DNA of 64,000 bases from CBDFNC01 sp965249895 (GCA_965249895.1 CBDFNC010000004.1:1178001-1242000), one strand, 5' to 3'. Counted from the stretch's first letter, positions 19,285 to 28,286 are shown. The notes: generated by a model from the letters alone, not told the origin. Translations and numbers: made by a program.

Positions 19285-19311
19285 GGGACCGGTCAAATCT
19301 GGGTAACAGAT
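19285..19311 (+). mobile_element. Solo end of an IS related to the 1.73-kb IS
   Basis: This 27-bp stretch matches 22 of 27 positions with the left ends of the IS copies at 39472 and 61810, including CTGGGTAACA. No transposase or opposite end is near, so it is a relic. From 19312 to 19516 nothing else was seen. Confidence 0.5.
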
Positions 19312-19516
19312 CCAGATAGATTTGTAGGAGCCGAACCCATCTCAGGGATGAGATGTAAAGCGCATGGATGCACGTTCGGCGAATATAGCGATCACTGTGT
19401 TCGCACTATCTTCCGCAAAGAGACATCCACTCTACAAAGACGGCAAAAATTGTTACCCTTATACAGTGATTTGATGGACTCCCCAATCAGCACGAATAAG
19501 CAGCACCTTCGCCTCG

Positions 19517-19813
19517 CTATATATTCGCATTTTCAAAGTAACGAATAACCGGCTCTGAGCGTAATTTTTGCTTAAGCTCTGCCAATACCCCCGTCTCTGC
19601 TCTCCAGCCCAAATAAGCTTCATAGTCATAGTCCTCGAATCGCTGCCAGTTTTGATAAAACAAAACATGCTGGCTGTCCTTTTCGAGATGAATGGATATA
19701 TCAACAAACCCGGGATATTTTCTGGTTTCGCGCAGATGTTTAGACAATAAGTTGAGTAGATTATCGGTTTCACCGGGTTTTATTTCGGCCTCAAGGGTAA
19801 CCACTATGCTCAT
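19517..19813 (-). CDS. Antibiotic biosynthesis monooxygenase (ABM) family protein
   Basis: The 98-residue protein starts MSIVVTLEAEIKPGETDNLL and contains the ferredoxin-like ABM pattern, with TRKYPGFVDISIH and HVLFYQNWQRFEDYDYEAYLGWR. Members act as small quinol monooxygenases or haem-free oxygenases, usually as dimers in the cytoplasm. Its ATG overlaps the stop codon of the preceding SnoaL-like gene (ATGA), so the two are translationally coupled. Substrate unknown. Confidence 0.75.
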   Translation of the reverse strand: MSIVVTLEAEIKPGETDNLLNLLSKHLRETRKYPGFVDISIHLEKDSQHVLFYQNWQRFEDYDYEAYLGWRAETGVLAELKQKLRSEPVIRYFENANI

Positions 19814-20395
19814 TGGGTTACTCCTAAGGCGCGTTTGAAACTGTCCAGATCGTAATAATCTTTATGGGAGATGATTTTCCCGTTGTCATCTATTGTGGTG
19901 CTGCTAATCCCTTTAAGGGCAAAGTTTTTATTCTCTATCTTTAGCTCGCCCCAGCTGCCGTTGAATGTACCGCCATACAGCCATTCGTAAACTACAGTGT
20001 TGCCGCTGACGTGGAGGTCGCCATTTTTGACCCAGTACATGTCCGGCACATAACCCATAAAGTAATCTGTGATGGCCTTACTGACGTTAGATTTGCCTTT
20101 GACCGTGGCATCTGAAGCTAAGTCGTACCAGATAACGTCTTTTCCATAATAGCTGTCAATTTTGGCAATATCGTGAGCATTCCAGGCATTGATATAACCA
20201 TCTAATACCTGTTCAACCTTTGTGGCTGATACAGTACCAGATAACGTCTTTTCCATAATAGCTGTCAATTTTGGCAATATCGTGAGCATTCCAGGCATTG
20301 ATATAACCATCTAATACCTGTTCAACCTTTGTGGCTGATACAGCCGACGCGCTCATTATACCAAGTAAAACAGCCAGTCCAATTTTCTTCATCAT
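19810..20395 (-). pseudogene. Secreted SnoaL/NTF2-like protein gene broken by tandem duplication
   Basis: From the ATG at 20395 the frame encodes a signal peptide (MMKKIGLAVLLGIMSASAVS) and the start of an NTF2-like fold (VEQVLDGYINAWNAHDIAKI), but it stops at 20213. The rest of the domain, with GKSNVSKAITDYFMGYVPDM and the C-terminus, is in another frame ending at 19810. The cause is a perfect 109-bp tandem duplication (20125-20233 and 20234-20342); 109 is not a multiple of three. Removing one copy restores one frame of about 157 residues. SnoaL-like proteins bind or isomerise small hydrophobic ligands, but function here is unknown. It sits between an AraC regulator and the ABM gene. Confidence 0.8.
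20125..20342. repeat. Perfect 109-bp tandem duplication
   Basis: The units 20125-20233 and 20234-20342 read the same base for base, and identity continues one base beyond. The repeat lies wholly inside the SnoaL-like gene and shifts its frame by one. Confidence 0.95.
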
Positions 20396-20488
20396 AACCT
20401 CTCAGTAAACTCTTTATTGAGTGGTTTGATGGTATTAGTGAACCAAGCTGGCTGCTACTCACAAACAGTCAATAACCGTCATTTCCTG

Positions 20489-21355
20489 TCAAAGGGTTAC
20501 TTTTTTCATCGTGTTGGGGGTTTTTCCAGTAACTGATTTATAGGCCTTTATAAAATGGGATACGTTGCTATATCCCACTTCAACGGCACATTGAGTCACG
20601 GTTATCCCCTGTAACAATAGCTGGTCTGATTTTTCCATTTTCTTGGTAATAAGCCACTGCTTGGGTGTCTGATTGTACTTTTTTATAAAGTCACGATTAA
20701 AGGTAGAAAGACTGCGGCCGCTGAGGTTGGCAAAGTCGGCAACGGTCAGATTCTTATCAAAGTTATCGAGCATGATGGATTCGATATTACGCTTTCTATT
20801 TTCATTCTCCGAGCTATATAGTGTGTTAACTATCTCCTGCTCGTTTATAAGGTAGGCCAGGTGTAAAAATTCAAGTAACTTGAGCTCAAGCACCTCCTTA
20901 TTATGCTCCATATCTGAATAGATTGTATTTAATGAGTCAAAGTAGTGCACGATTTTGTCGTTGGTTTTTAGTTTAGCCAGACCTGAGCCCGCCGTAAGCT
21001 TCTCTCTGTGTAAATGGATCTTTGCACTTAAGAACCTGGCGATAATATGGTGCTCAAGAAAAACCAGGTAGACCTCTACATTCTGGTCTTCGGCGATATA
21101 ATCCGACACCAGGTACGTATCACGTGGCATAAATAATAATTCATGCTTACCTGCGATAACCAATTCACCTTGGTTATTTTCAACTTCCACTCTCCCGTTA
21201 ACCACAAAGACAAAACTATGGGAGGTACACATTTTTTCCTGGCTTAAGATACTGGTAGTGAGTTTTTTAAACAGCAGACAGGAGTCATTGTGATATAGGA
21301 TCTTTTTAACGCCCGGATAATGATAGAGAGCTTTAGGCAGCGTGTAGTGTTTCAT
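20489..21355 (-). CDS. AraC/XylS-family transcriptional regulator
   Basis: The product has about 288 residues when read from the ATG at 21355 (MKHYTLPKAL). An in-frame upstream start at 21415 would add 20 residues with no apparent role, and AAGGTG lies before the 21355 ATG. The N-terminal half is a cupin-like sensor region (FVFVVNGRVEVEN). The C-terminal half has two helix-turn-helix motifs, LTVADFANLSGRSLSTFNRDF and VTQCAVEVGYSNVSHFIKAYK, with the closing VTGKTPNT. The layout resembles the ExsA-like group of AraC proteins. It precedes the SnoaL-like and ABM genes on the same strand and may control them. Confidence 0.85.
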   Translation of the reverse strand: MKHYTLPKALYHYPGVKKILYHNDSCLLFKKLTTSILSQEKMCTSHSFVFVVNGRVEVENNQGELVIAGKHELLFMPRDTYLVSDYIAEDQNVEVYLVFLEHHIIARFLSAKIHLHREKLTAGSGLAKLKTNDKIVHYFDSLNTIYSDMEHNKEVLELKLLEFLHLAYLINEQEIVNTLYSSENENRKRNIESIMLDNFDKNLTVADFANLSGRSLSTFNRDFIKKYNQTPKQWLITKKMEKSDQLLLQGITVTQCAVEVGYSNVSHFIKAYKSVTGKTPNTMKKVTL

Positions 21356-21463
21356 ATGAAATTGGCACCTTGTTCGTTTGTAAAAAATAGAAGGTAACCC
21401 GGCCAGACCTTGCAATTTTCACAGTTACAATGCAAGCCTCGCCGCCAACTATCTTGATACAAC

Positions 21464-22558
21464 TCACTTTCCTTCACAAACGTATTTAACTGCATTTTCC
21501 TGGTTAAGTCCTTGCAAGGCATAAGTTACCTGATGCTCTGTGCTCAGGTAACTCAAGGTTAACCTAAACACCTGACTGGCATAAGCAGGTAGTTCTACTC
21601 CCCTGCCCGTAGATTTTTCCTCCGGCTGTGAATTGGGGAAATTAGTGCCAGGCTCTATTCCCACCACGTAACCCTCCGCCTCAGAAGCCGTATTCACCCA
21701 AACAGACAAACAGGGCAAGCTGACCTCGTCATAAACAAGCCGAACACCTTTGTTTTGCTGCGCGTTATGCATCACAACACAGGGCCGGGTTATCAAGTGG
21801 TTATAGTAGACCCGCTCCTTAAACCCGGCTTTAGGCGCACCAAATTTTGACCAGCCGCCGGGCGCTCTTGCTGCCACATTATCTCTGGGTACAAAATCAG
21901 GCTCCATCAGATGCAGGCTTGCACCTTGCGTTAATACGGGAGGACCGATATTAACGTGGTAAAGCAGCTGGCTATACACAGGTTGGGGAAGCAGGTTTAC
22001 TAAAGTATCTTCCAGCTCGATATCGGTTTTTCCCGCCACCAAGGTCACCTTTGCCCGTAAACTTAACCCATGGTGAAGAAAACGCACTTCATCCATGGTC
22101 CCGCTCACACTGATACTTGCAGGTTTATCTTGTCTTGCCCAACTAAACTCCAGTGTCACATCATAGGCTGGAATATGACTAATTCGGCCATGCTGTGGGT
22201 AGGCCTGACCGTCGTCATCAAACGCAGGACCATTACCTCGCAGACCACATCGCGCTATTAATTCGTTAAAGCTCGCCCCCCAACCAGCGGACTGAGCGCC
22301 AGACAAACTAGGGTGAATGATATTTTTTACCGGTGACTGCCAGCCCAGGCGATCATCTTGGTGGCGGGCCTCATAAATATTCATGCCGCGGCTGGGCACT
22401 ATGGTCACCTCAAACTCGCCATTACTCAGCACCACCAAGATCACTCCTGCGGATGGCCCTTCTTGTAACACTTCGACCCTGGCATATAAGCCAGGATCTT
22501 GCGGGTGGTAAAATGCCCTGCCCCCATCCAGGGCACTCACCTTTACCTGTTTATTCAT
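21464..22558 (-). CDS. DUF4432 aldose-1-epimerase-like protein
   Basis: The 364-residue protein belongs to the galactose-mutarotase-like DUF4432 group: VTIVPSRGMNIYEARH, ELIARCGLRGNGPAFDDDG with HGRISHIPA, YHVNIGPPVL and GIEPGTNFPN. Such proteins bind hexoses and are often next to sugar isomerase genes. Its ATG overlaps the end of the isomerase gene by 8 bases, so it is coupled to it. A likely task is interconverting mannose or fructose anomers for the isomerase, but catalysis is unproven. Confidence 0.78.
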   Translation of the reverse strand: MNKQVKVSALDGGRAFYHPQDPGLYARVEVLQEGPSAGVILVVLSNGEFEVTIVPSRGMNIYEARHQDDRLGWQSPVKNIIHPSLSGAQSAGWGASFNELIARCGLRGNGPAFDDDGQAYPQHGRISHIPAYDVTLEFSWARQDKPASISVSGTMDEVRFLHHGLSLRAKVTLVAGKTDIELEDTLVNLLPQPVYSQLLYHVNIGPPVLTQGASLHLMEPDFVPRDNVAARAPGGWSKFGAPKAGFKERVYYNHLITRPCVVMHNAQQNKGVRLVYDEVSLPCLSVWVNTASEAEGYVVGIEPGTNFPNSQPEEKSTGRGVELPAYASQVFRLTLSYLSTEHQVTYALQGLNQENAVKYVCEGK

Positions 22559-23747
22559 CCCCCATACCCAGGGAGTTAAGCACTTCGTAACAGGCGCCCA
22601 TAGTGTGATAGTCAGTCTTACCCGCCGGACTCTTTAAATCGTCATATTTCTGATTCTGTTGGTTTAATATGCGATACCAGGCGCCATATTTGTGGTCTAT
22701 CATATGCTCCCAGGCATAAGCCCAGATCCTGTCATACCAATCCCAATAGACTTGTTTTCCGGTGACCTTGGCCAATAGCGCGGCCGCTGCCAAGGATTCC
22801 GCCTGTACCCAGAAATACTTGTCGCCATCACAAATACTGCCGTCGGGGGCAAAACCATAACAGATACCACCATTGACCTTATCCCAGGCCAGCTCCACAG
22901 ATGTAGTAAACAGGGCCTGCGCCCGAACAATCATCCATGGCTCCGGCTTGTGGCGATACAGGATCAACAGCAGCTTGGCCCACTCCGTTTGGTGCCCCGG
23001 CTGATAACCCCAGGGACGAAACAAATGCTTGGGATCGTCTTTATTATATTCCCAGTCGATGTTCCAGTCGCTGTCATAGTGCTCCCAGATCAAATCATTG
23101 CCCTTGCCCGCCTGACGGTTCACCATATTGTTGGCCAAGCGATAAGCACGGGACAAAAACTGACCATCTTTAGTTGCCTCAAAGGCCGCTAACAGGGCTT
23201 CACAGGTATGCATATTGGCATTTTGACCACGATAAGGGTCGAGCTGGCTAAAGTCAGCATTCGCCTCATCGGCGTATAAACCGTGCTCATCTTGCCAAAA
23301 GTGTTTTTCCAACAAATTCCAGGTGTGATAAATACCGTCCCGACCCGCTTCAATACCGGCTTTTAATGCTGTGGCATTGGCCAGCAATACAAATGCCAAA
23401 CCGTAGCAATGATTGGTATCATCCAACACCTCTGCGCCATTCTTTACCCATGCGTAACCCTGGGTTTGCTGGTTTTGGTGTACCCGGATTAATGCCTGCA
23501 ACCCCTTTTCAGCTACCTGTAAATAGTCTGAATTATCAAAATGAGTCGCCGCCATGGCATAGTTAAATACGAAACGCGTACTGCTGACTAAGTGGCGAGT
23601 ATCGGCATCATATATGGATCCGTCATCGCGAAAATGCTGATAAAAGCTGCCATCGGCACTCAGGCAGTTGGGGTGGTAAAATTCCATAATCGACTGAATA
23701 TGTGACTGCAAAAAATCTGCAGATCGAAAATCAACTGGCCTTGGCAT
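22551..23747 (-). CDS. AGE-family sugar isomerase, probable D-mannose isomerase
   Basis: The 398-residue (alpha/alpha)6-barrel protein belongs to the N-acylglucosamine 2-epimerase family. Conserved histidines expected at the active site are His180 (NMHTCEALLAAFE), His252 (PGHQTEWAKLLL) and His381 (DYHTMGACYEVL). This set is shared by the mannose isomerase and YihS branch. No N-acyl sugar genes are near, whereas an alpha-mannosidase and a fructokinase are, so mannose-to-fructose conversion is the best inference. Cellobiose 2-epimerase is an alternative. AGGA lies 8 bases before the ATG. It follows the lacI-type gene on the same strand. Confidence 0.8.
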   Translation of the reverse strand: MPRPVDFRSADFLQSHIQSIMEFYHPNCLSADGSFYQHFRDDGSIYDADTRHLVSSTRFVFNYAMAATHFDNSDYLQVAEKGLQALIRVHQNQQTQGYAWVKNGAEVLDDTNHCYGLAFVLLANATALKAGIEAGRDGIYHTWNLLEKHFWQDEHGLYADEANADFSQLDPYRGQNANMHTCEALLAAFEATKDGQFLSRAYRLANNMVNRQAGKGNDLIWEHYDSDWNIDWEYNKDDPKHLFRPWGYQPGHQTEWAKLLLILYRHKPEPWMIVRAQALFTTSVELAWDKVNGGICYGFAPDGSICDGDKYFWVQAESLAAAALLAKVTGKQVYWDWYDRIWAYAWEHMIDHKYGAWYRILNQQNQKYDDLKSPAGKTDYHTMGACYEVLNSLGMGDE

Positions 23748-23937
23748 AATTTAGTTCCTCGAAAAGTACAAATATTGCTCTGTGGTGTTATCAAACAACA
23801 TCGCGTGATTCAATTTGAAGGCAACGGGCACGTCCCCTTTCAGTGTCAGTTCTACCTGGGCTTTACGCCTGGCCAGGACTTAAACGCCCTTGACCTTAGT
23901 AAACCCGTAATATTGCTATCCTGCCCTAAGGCCGTGG

Positions 23938-24972
23938 TTAATCTGAGCGCGCTTTAAAACCGTTACAGGAGTCCCTAACCACAAGTTCGACATTGACAAA
24001 TACCTTGCTGGGGCAAGCTTGCTTCTCCAGTTGCAGGGCCAATAACTCGCAGGTTTTCTTACCAATTTCTTCAGCTCCGATGTGAACCGAGGTCAGCGCT
24101 GGCGCCATCAAACTGGAATCTTCCAGATCATCAAAGCCAATAACGCCGATACCCTCCCCCGGAGTCAGGCCAACTTGCCTGAGCTGAGTGAGCACGCCAT
24201 AGGCAATCACGTCGTTAAAACAGATAATGGCACTGATATCAGGATCGCTTTCCAACAGCTTCACCGTGGCCTCTCTCCCCCCCTGGCGGTTGGTCAGCCC
24301 TTCCATAATAAAATGCGGCGACACCGTTAAATCAGACTCGGCCATGGCATCTTTGTAACCCGCTAAACGCTCGAGATAATCGGAGATTTCTTTAACGCCG
24401 CCGACAAACGCTATCTTTTTATGCCCTTTCTCTATGGCATGGCGTGTCGATAGGTAGGCCCCCAACCTATTGTCCGGAATAACCACGGGCGCCTTGGCAT
24501 AAGGCACTTCCCGCATAATGGAGATAACCGGAGTACCCGTATCCACCAGCTCGTTCATCCAGCTGGCGGTAGTCCCTGGTACGGGACACAAAATAAACGC
24601 CGCCACATTGTACTCTTGTAATGTTCGAACCAGTCTTTGCTGCTCTTGCCAGTCTTCCTTAGCATTCACTATTACCGGCACCAGGCCCAAACCGGCGATA
24701 TGCTGCTCCAGGCCGATGGCGATTTGCGCCGAATACGGGTTGGACAAGTCGTTGATCACCAGGGCCACTAAATTCGATGTTTTGCTGCGTAGGGCTGCGG
24801 CTTCCCTGTTGTACACATACCCCAGCTCCGAAATGGCCTGGTTAACCCTGTCTCGTTTGTCCTGACTGACAATCTCACTGTTGCGCAATACCAGAGAAAC
24901 AGTGGACTTAGATACGCCAGCATATTTGGCAACATCTATTACTGTTACTTTCTTGTTGTTGTTCTTGGCCAT
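23938..24972 (-). CDS. LacI-family transcriptional regulator of the mannose genes
   Basis: The N-terminal helix-turn-helix reads VTVIDVAKYAGVSKSTVSLVL, followed by the hinge helix region YVYNREAAALRSKTSNLVALV and a periplasmic-binding-protein-like sugar domain with ISAIICFNDVIAYGVL and IGVIGFDDL. The start at 24972 (MAKNNNKK) puts the recognition domain at the usual distance; upstream in-frame codons to 25041 add 23 non-conserved residues. Two copies of a perfect palindrome (25049, 25305) lie upstream and are probably its operators. It is followed by the isomerase gene after 190 bases. Confidence 0.87.
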   Translation of the reverse strand: MAKNNNKKVTVIDVAKYAGVSKSTVSLVLRNSEIVSQDKRDRVNQAISELGYVYNREAAALRSKTSNLVALVINDLSNPYSAQIAIGLEQHIAGLGLVPVIVNAKEDWQEQQRLVRTLQEYNVAAFILCPVPGTTASWMNELVDTGTPVISIMREVPYAKAPVVIPDNRLGAYLSTRHAIEKGHKKIAFVGGVKEISDYLERLAGYKDAMAESDLTVSPHFIMEGLTNRQGGREATVKLLESDPDISAIICFNDVIAYGVLTQLRQVGLTPGEGIGVIGFDDLEDSSLMAPALTSVHIGAEEIGKKTCELLALQLEKQACPSKVFVNVELVVRDSCNGFKARSD

Positions 24973-25048
24973 CTTAAGCGTGCTTCTGGTTGTGACTTTT
25001 TTGAGCCAAAGAGTATCGGCAGTTAGGCAAGTATCATACAATCAATCC

Positions 25049-25060
25049 TGGAACGTTCCA
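25049..25060. promoter_or_regulatory. Predicted LacI-type operator 1
   Basis: TGGAACGTTCCA is a perfect 12-bp palindrome with a central CG, the usual form of LacI-family sites. It lies 77 bases upstream of the regulator's chosen ATG, fitting autoregulation and control of the isomerase genes. Confidence 0.65.
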
Positions 25061-25304
25061 TTTTGAACTCTGCGTTATGTGATCTTAGCTTCACTTTTAT
25101 TTTACATGTCGAATTCAGCCACCAATGAATCACCATAAGCCAACTAGCGCCTGTTAAACCTCAGAAAATATATAACTACTTGCGAACACTATTGAAGCGG
25201 GTCCAATCCATCAGGCCTGTGTTAGAAGGGAGCGTTGGGTGAGTAAACAAGGAAGAAAATTAGCGCTTAATGTCAGAATATGATTAAAAACCCACCAGAC
25301 AAAA

Positions 25305-25316
25305 TGGAACGTTCCA
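25305..25316. promoter_or_regulatory. Predicted LacI-type operator 2
   Basis: This is the same perfect palindrome TGGAACGTTCCA, 256 bases from operator 1 and about 90 bases ahead of pdxH. It may control pdxH or help form a repression loop with operator 1. Confidence 0.6.
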
Positions 25317-25405
25317 TTTCACCCGAATTATTGCCGGCTCGTATCAGCTGTTTTTGCACTTACAAACTGCTACACTGGCGAAAATCATTTATAGAATTCA
25401 ATAAG

Positions 25406-26071
25406 ATGTCGTTAATCTCTTCCCTCTATACCAAGGTAAAATGTGCCATTACCCTAGGCCAGGGTGTACTGAAGGAGTTGCCGGAATTAAAGGAATCAGA
25501 TGATCCCACGGCATTTTTTAATTCATGGCTAAAAGAGGCGGAGCAATCCGGTATTATCCTGCCCGAAGCCATGTCGGTTGCCAGCGTGAGCGAAGACGGA
25601 CGGCCATCCTCACGTATGGTGCTGCTGAAACAAGCCGATCAACAAGGTTTTGTCTTTTATACCAACTACCACAGCCGCAAGGCCGATGAGTTAGAGCAAA
25701 ACCCGCATGTCGCCCTGTTATTCCACTGGAATATTCTACAGCGTCAGGTTCGCGTAGAGGGCCGTGTTGAGCGGGTGACTCAGGAGGAATCCGAGGCCTA
25801 TTTTCATAGCCGCAGCCGTGGTAGCCAAATTGGCGCCTGGGCATCCAAGCAAAGCCAGGTAGCCAGCAGTCGCCAGACATTGACTGACAAGTTCAAAGAA
25901 TTTAAGCAAAAATTTACCGGTAAAGAAATTCCCCTGCCTGAGTTTTGGGGTGGTTACCGGGTGATCCCGGAACGTATTGAATTCTGGCAAGGAAAAGCAG
26001 ATAGAATGCACGATAGGTTTGTTTATCAACGGCAGGATCAAGGCTGGAAAGTCATCAGGCTGAACCCCTAG
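25406..26071 (+). CDS. pdxH: Pyridoxamine 5'-phosphate oxidase
   Basis: The 221-residue FMN enzyme makes pyridoxal 5'-phosphate. It shows SVSEDGRPSSRMVLLK (FMN site), FYTNYHSRKADEL, RGSQIGAWASKQSQ, and the C-terminal WGGYRVIPERIEFWQG and RMHDR. The ATG at 25406 is chosen because the family start (MSLISSLYTK) and usual length agree; a longer in-frame reading from 25280 adds 42 unlikely residues and contains operator 2. It sits alone inside the mannose locus on the opposite strand. A copy of its leader occurs at 14595-14640. Confidence 0.95.
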   Translation: MSLISSLYTKVKCAITLGQGVLKELPELKESDDPTAFFNSWLKEAEQSGIILPEAMSVASVSEDGRPSSRMVLLKQADQQGFVFYTNYHSRKADELEQNPHVALLFHWNILQRQVRVEGRVERVTQEESEAYFHSRSRGSQIGAWASKQSQVASSRQTLTDKFKEFKQKFTGKEIPLPEFWGGYRVIPERIEFWQGKADRMHDRFVYQRQDQGWKVIRLNP

Positions 26072-26089
26072 AGTTCAAGCCTATACCAA

Positions 26090-26114
26090 ACCTCCCCATG
26101 GGTTGGGGAGGTTA
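26090..26114. terminator. Shared hairpin between pdxH and the fructokinase gene
   Basis: AACCTCCCCA (26090-26099) pairs with TGGGGAGGTT (26105-26114) between two convergent genes. It could serve both strands, but neither side has a strong T-tract. Confidence 0.55.
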
Positions 26115-26128
26115 ACCACACATTCTAG

Positions 26129-27094
26129 TCAGACAGGAAGATCCCGGCGACTTGGTAACGAAGTAAACGCGCCCTTGTAAGAAACAGCATGAGCGCCACA
26201 GTGGCAGGCGAATGTTAACGCCTCTTCCAGGGCCAGGCGATCAGCCAACAGTTGGCCCAAATTATGAACACCGCAATTACGCTGGGCTAACTGAAACAAG
26301 AAGCCACCCATAAAGGCGTCTCCGCCAGCGGTACTATCAACCATGTTAACCTCTGGAGGTTGGATAACCCCGCTAAGCTCACGGCTGTAATAACGCAGTG
26401 GCTTGCTGCCATCGGTAATAAGGATCAGCGAGGCACCCGCAGAAAACAGCCGCTCTAACACCTCAGCCTCTGATTGTTCCCGGCAGAGAAACGCCATCTC
26501 TTGCGTACACAGCTTAACCAGGTCCGCCTGCTCCAGACCCGCCCAAATAGGGCTCATGGGGTCTTCATCGGCCCTCCAAAGGTTAGACCGCAGATTAATA
26601 TCGAAGCTGATAAGATAATCCGCCGCCTTGGCCATTTTGATTCCCGCCATAGTGGCTTCGCGGATCGGCGTTTCAGTTAATGTATTCGAGCAAAAGTGAA
26701 ATATTCCGGGTGACTGGAACCAGCTTTCGGAAAAGTCTTCCGCTTTGAACAGCATGTCAGCCGATGGATTGCGATAAAAGGTGAAGCTACGTTCGCCATT
26801 TTCATCGAGGGAAACAAAAGCCAGCGCTGTGTTAGCCTGTGAACTTGTTTGTAAATATTCAGTCTTCACGCCCATCGAGTCCAGTGAGTTCAGTAAAAAC
26901 TCCCCGAACATATCTGCACCAATTTTACCGACCATATAACTGTCGCCACCCAATTTTCCGACAGCTGCCGCAACATTGGCGGGCGCACCGCCTGCATATT
27001 TGCTAAAGGTTTCCAGGGTTTCACCCTGCCCCCCTTCGACCCGGTTAGATAACATATCCACCAACGCTTCACCAAACGCAATTACCTTTAACAT
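26129..27094 (-). CDS. PfkB-family fructokinase
   Basis: This ribokinase-fold sugar kinase starts MLKVIAFGEALVDML at 27094, with AGGG upstream; in-frame codons to 27148 lie within a hairpin and are rejected. It shows the substrate motif YAGGAPANVAAAVGKLGG and the C-terminal catalytic loop DSTAGGDAFMGGF; the anion hole reads AGGD where GAGD or GGGD is usual. The family phosphorylates fructose to fructose-6-phosphate. It is the last gene after the ABC transporter genes. In this locus it would take the fructose made by the mannose isomerase. Confidence 0.85.
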   Translation of the reverse strand: MLKVIAFGEALVDMLSNRVEGGQGETLETFSKYAGGAPANVAAAVGKLGGDSYMVGKIGADMFGEFLLNSLDSMGVKTEYLQTSSQANTALAFVSLDENGERSFTFYRNPSADMLFKAEDFSESWFQSPGIFHFCSNTLTETPIREATMAGIKMAKAADYLISFDINLRSNLWRADEDPMSPIWAGLEQADLVKLCTQEMAFLCREQSEAEVLERLFSAGASLILITDGSKPLRYYSRELSGVIQPPEVNMVDSTAGGDAFMGGFLFQLAQRNCGVHNLGQLLADRLALEEALTFACHCGAHAVSYKGAFTSLPSRRDLPV

Positions 27095-27124
27095 AGAGCT
27101 GACCCTACTCGATATGATTGAAGA

Positions 27125-27150
27125 TTTTGGCGCATTTTTATGCGCCAAAA
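27125..27150 (-). other. Hairpin between transporter ATPase and fructokinase genes
   Basis: TTTTGGCGCA (27125-27134) and TGCGCCAAAA (27141-27150) form a 10-bp stem. The T-tract after it on the minus strand is short, so partial termination or mRNA end protection is likely. Confidence 0.5.
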
Positions 27151-27179
27151 TAAGACTGGGGTAGGTTCACGTGAATAAC

Positions 27180-28283
27180 CTATACCCCAGGTTCATCGTT
27201 GCGGTGTATTCGTCGTCCCGAATGAATATCAAATAGGTGGGCCCTGTCCAGCTTAACCGCCAGTTTCAGCTTATCCCCCGGCCGGCAATCAGGCCTGTCC
27301 ATGGTGTAATAAACGAAAGGCGTATCCCCCAGATGACAATGAATAAGCTGACTTAATCCTGTGGGCTCTACCAAATCGACTCGTACTTCGATGCTGTGAG
27401 ACTGGTTTTCATCGGCCAACGAAAAGTCTTCGGGTCGTATCCCATATTTCACCTTTTCCCCCACCAGGCGCTTGTCATAGTGATCCGCCAAAGGCAATCT
27501 CAGGCCTTGTTCGGCTGCCAGCCAATAACCACTGCTATCGTGATTAACAACACCTTCAATAAAATTCATCGATGGAGAGCCAATAAAATCGGCAATAAAG
27601 GTGTTGGCCGGAAAGTCATACAACTCCAGTGGCGAGCCCACCTGTTGAATACAACCGCCATCCAGGGCCACTATCCGATCCGCTAATGTCATGGCTTCCA
27701 CCTGATCATGGGTGACATAAACCGTGGTGGTTTTTAGTTTCTTATGCAAGGATTTCATTTCCGTGCGCATCTTGACCCGCAACTTGGCATCCAGGTTGGA
27801 TAAAGGCTCATCGAAAAGAAATACTTTAGGTTTACGTACTATGGCCCGGCCCATGGCCACACGCTGCCTTTGTCCACCGGATAACTCTTTAGGCCGGCGC
27901 TCTAACAGCTGGCTTAACCCAAGTGTATGCGCCACGTCTTTTACCTTCTTATCGACCACCGCTTTAGGAGTCTTGCGAATATCCAGGCTAAAGGCGATAT
28001 TGCGCTCCACACTGAGATGGGGATACAGCGCATAACTTTGGAATACCATGGAGATATCCCTGTCCTTCGGTGGCTTATCCGTGACCTCGTCTTTCCCGAT
28101 ATAAATATCCCCGTCAGACACCTGGTCTAAGCCGGCAATCATACGTAATAGGGTGGACTTGCCACAACCGGAAGGACCCACCAGCACGATAAACTCACCG
28201 TCCTGGATTTCCATGTTGATATTGTTTAACACATCAACTTCGTTAAAAGATTTACTTATGTTTTGTAGCGTTAGGTTAGCCAT
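27180..28283 (-). CDS. ABC sugar transporter ATPase (UgpC/MsmK/MalK type)
   Basis: The 367-residue ATPase powers a sugar importer. It shows Walker A GPSGCGKST, the Q-loop VFQSYALYPHLSV, the signature LSGGQRQRVAMGRA, Walker B VFLFDEPLSNLDA, the H-loop TTVYVTHDQ, and a C-terminal TOBE/OB regulatory region (VKYGIRPEDFSL). ATG at 28283 is preferred to the GTG at 28286, since AAGGG is 7 bases upstream. The ribosome site lies within the end of the permease gene. Confidence 0.95.
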   Translation of the reverse strand: MANLTLQNISKSFNEVDVLNNINMEIQDGEFIVLVGPSGCGKSTLLRMIAGLDQVSDGDIYIGKDEVTDKPPKDRDISMVFQSYALYPHLSVERNIAFSLDIRKTPKAVVDKKVKDVAHTLGLSQLLERRPKELSGGQRQRVAMGRAIVRKPKVFLFDEPLSNLDAKLRVKMRTEMKSLHKKLKTTTVYVTHDQVEAMTLADRIVALDGGCIQQVGSPLELYDFPANTFIADFIGSPSMNFIEGVVNHDSSGYWLAAEQGLRLPLADHYDKRLVGEKVKYGIRPEDFSLADENQSHSIEVRVDLVEPTGLSQLIHCHLGDTPFVYYTMDRPDCRPGDKLKLAVKLDRAHLFDIHSGRRIHRNDEPGV

Positions 28284-28286
28284 CAC

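Larger units (their letters stand above)
24973..25405. promoter_or_regulatory. Control region between the lacI-type gene and pdxH
   Basis: The gap is divergent (lacI-type gene left, pdxH right). It holds two identical 12-bp palindromes, annotated separately, and the pdxH leader with an extended -10 like TGCTACACT at 25368-25376. Confidence 0.6.
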
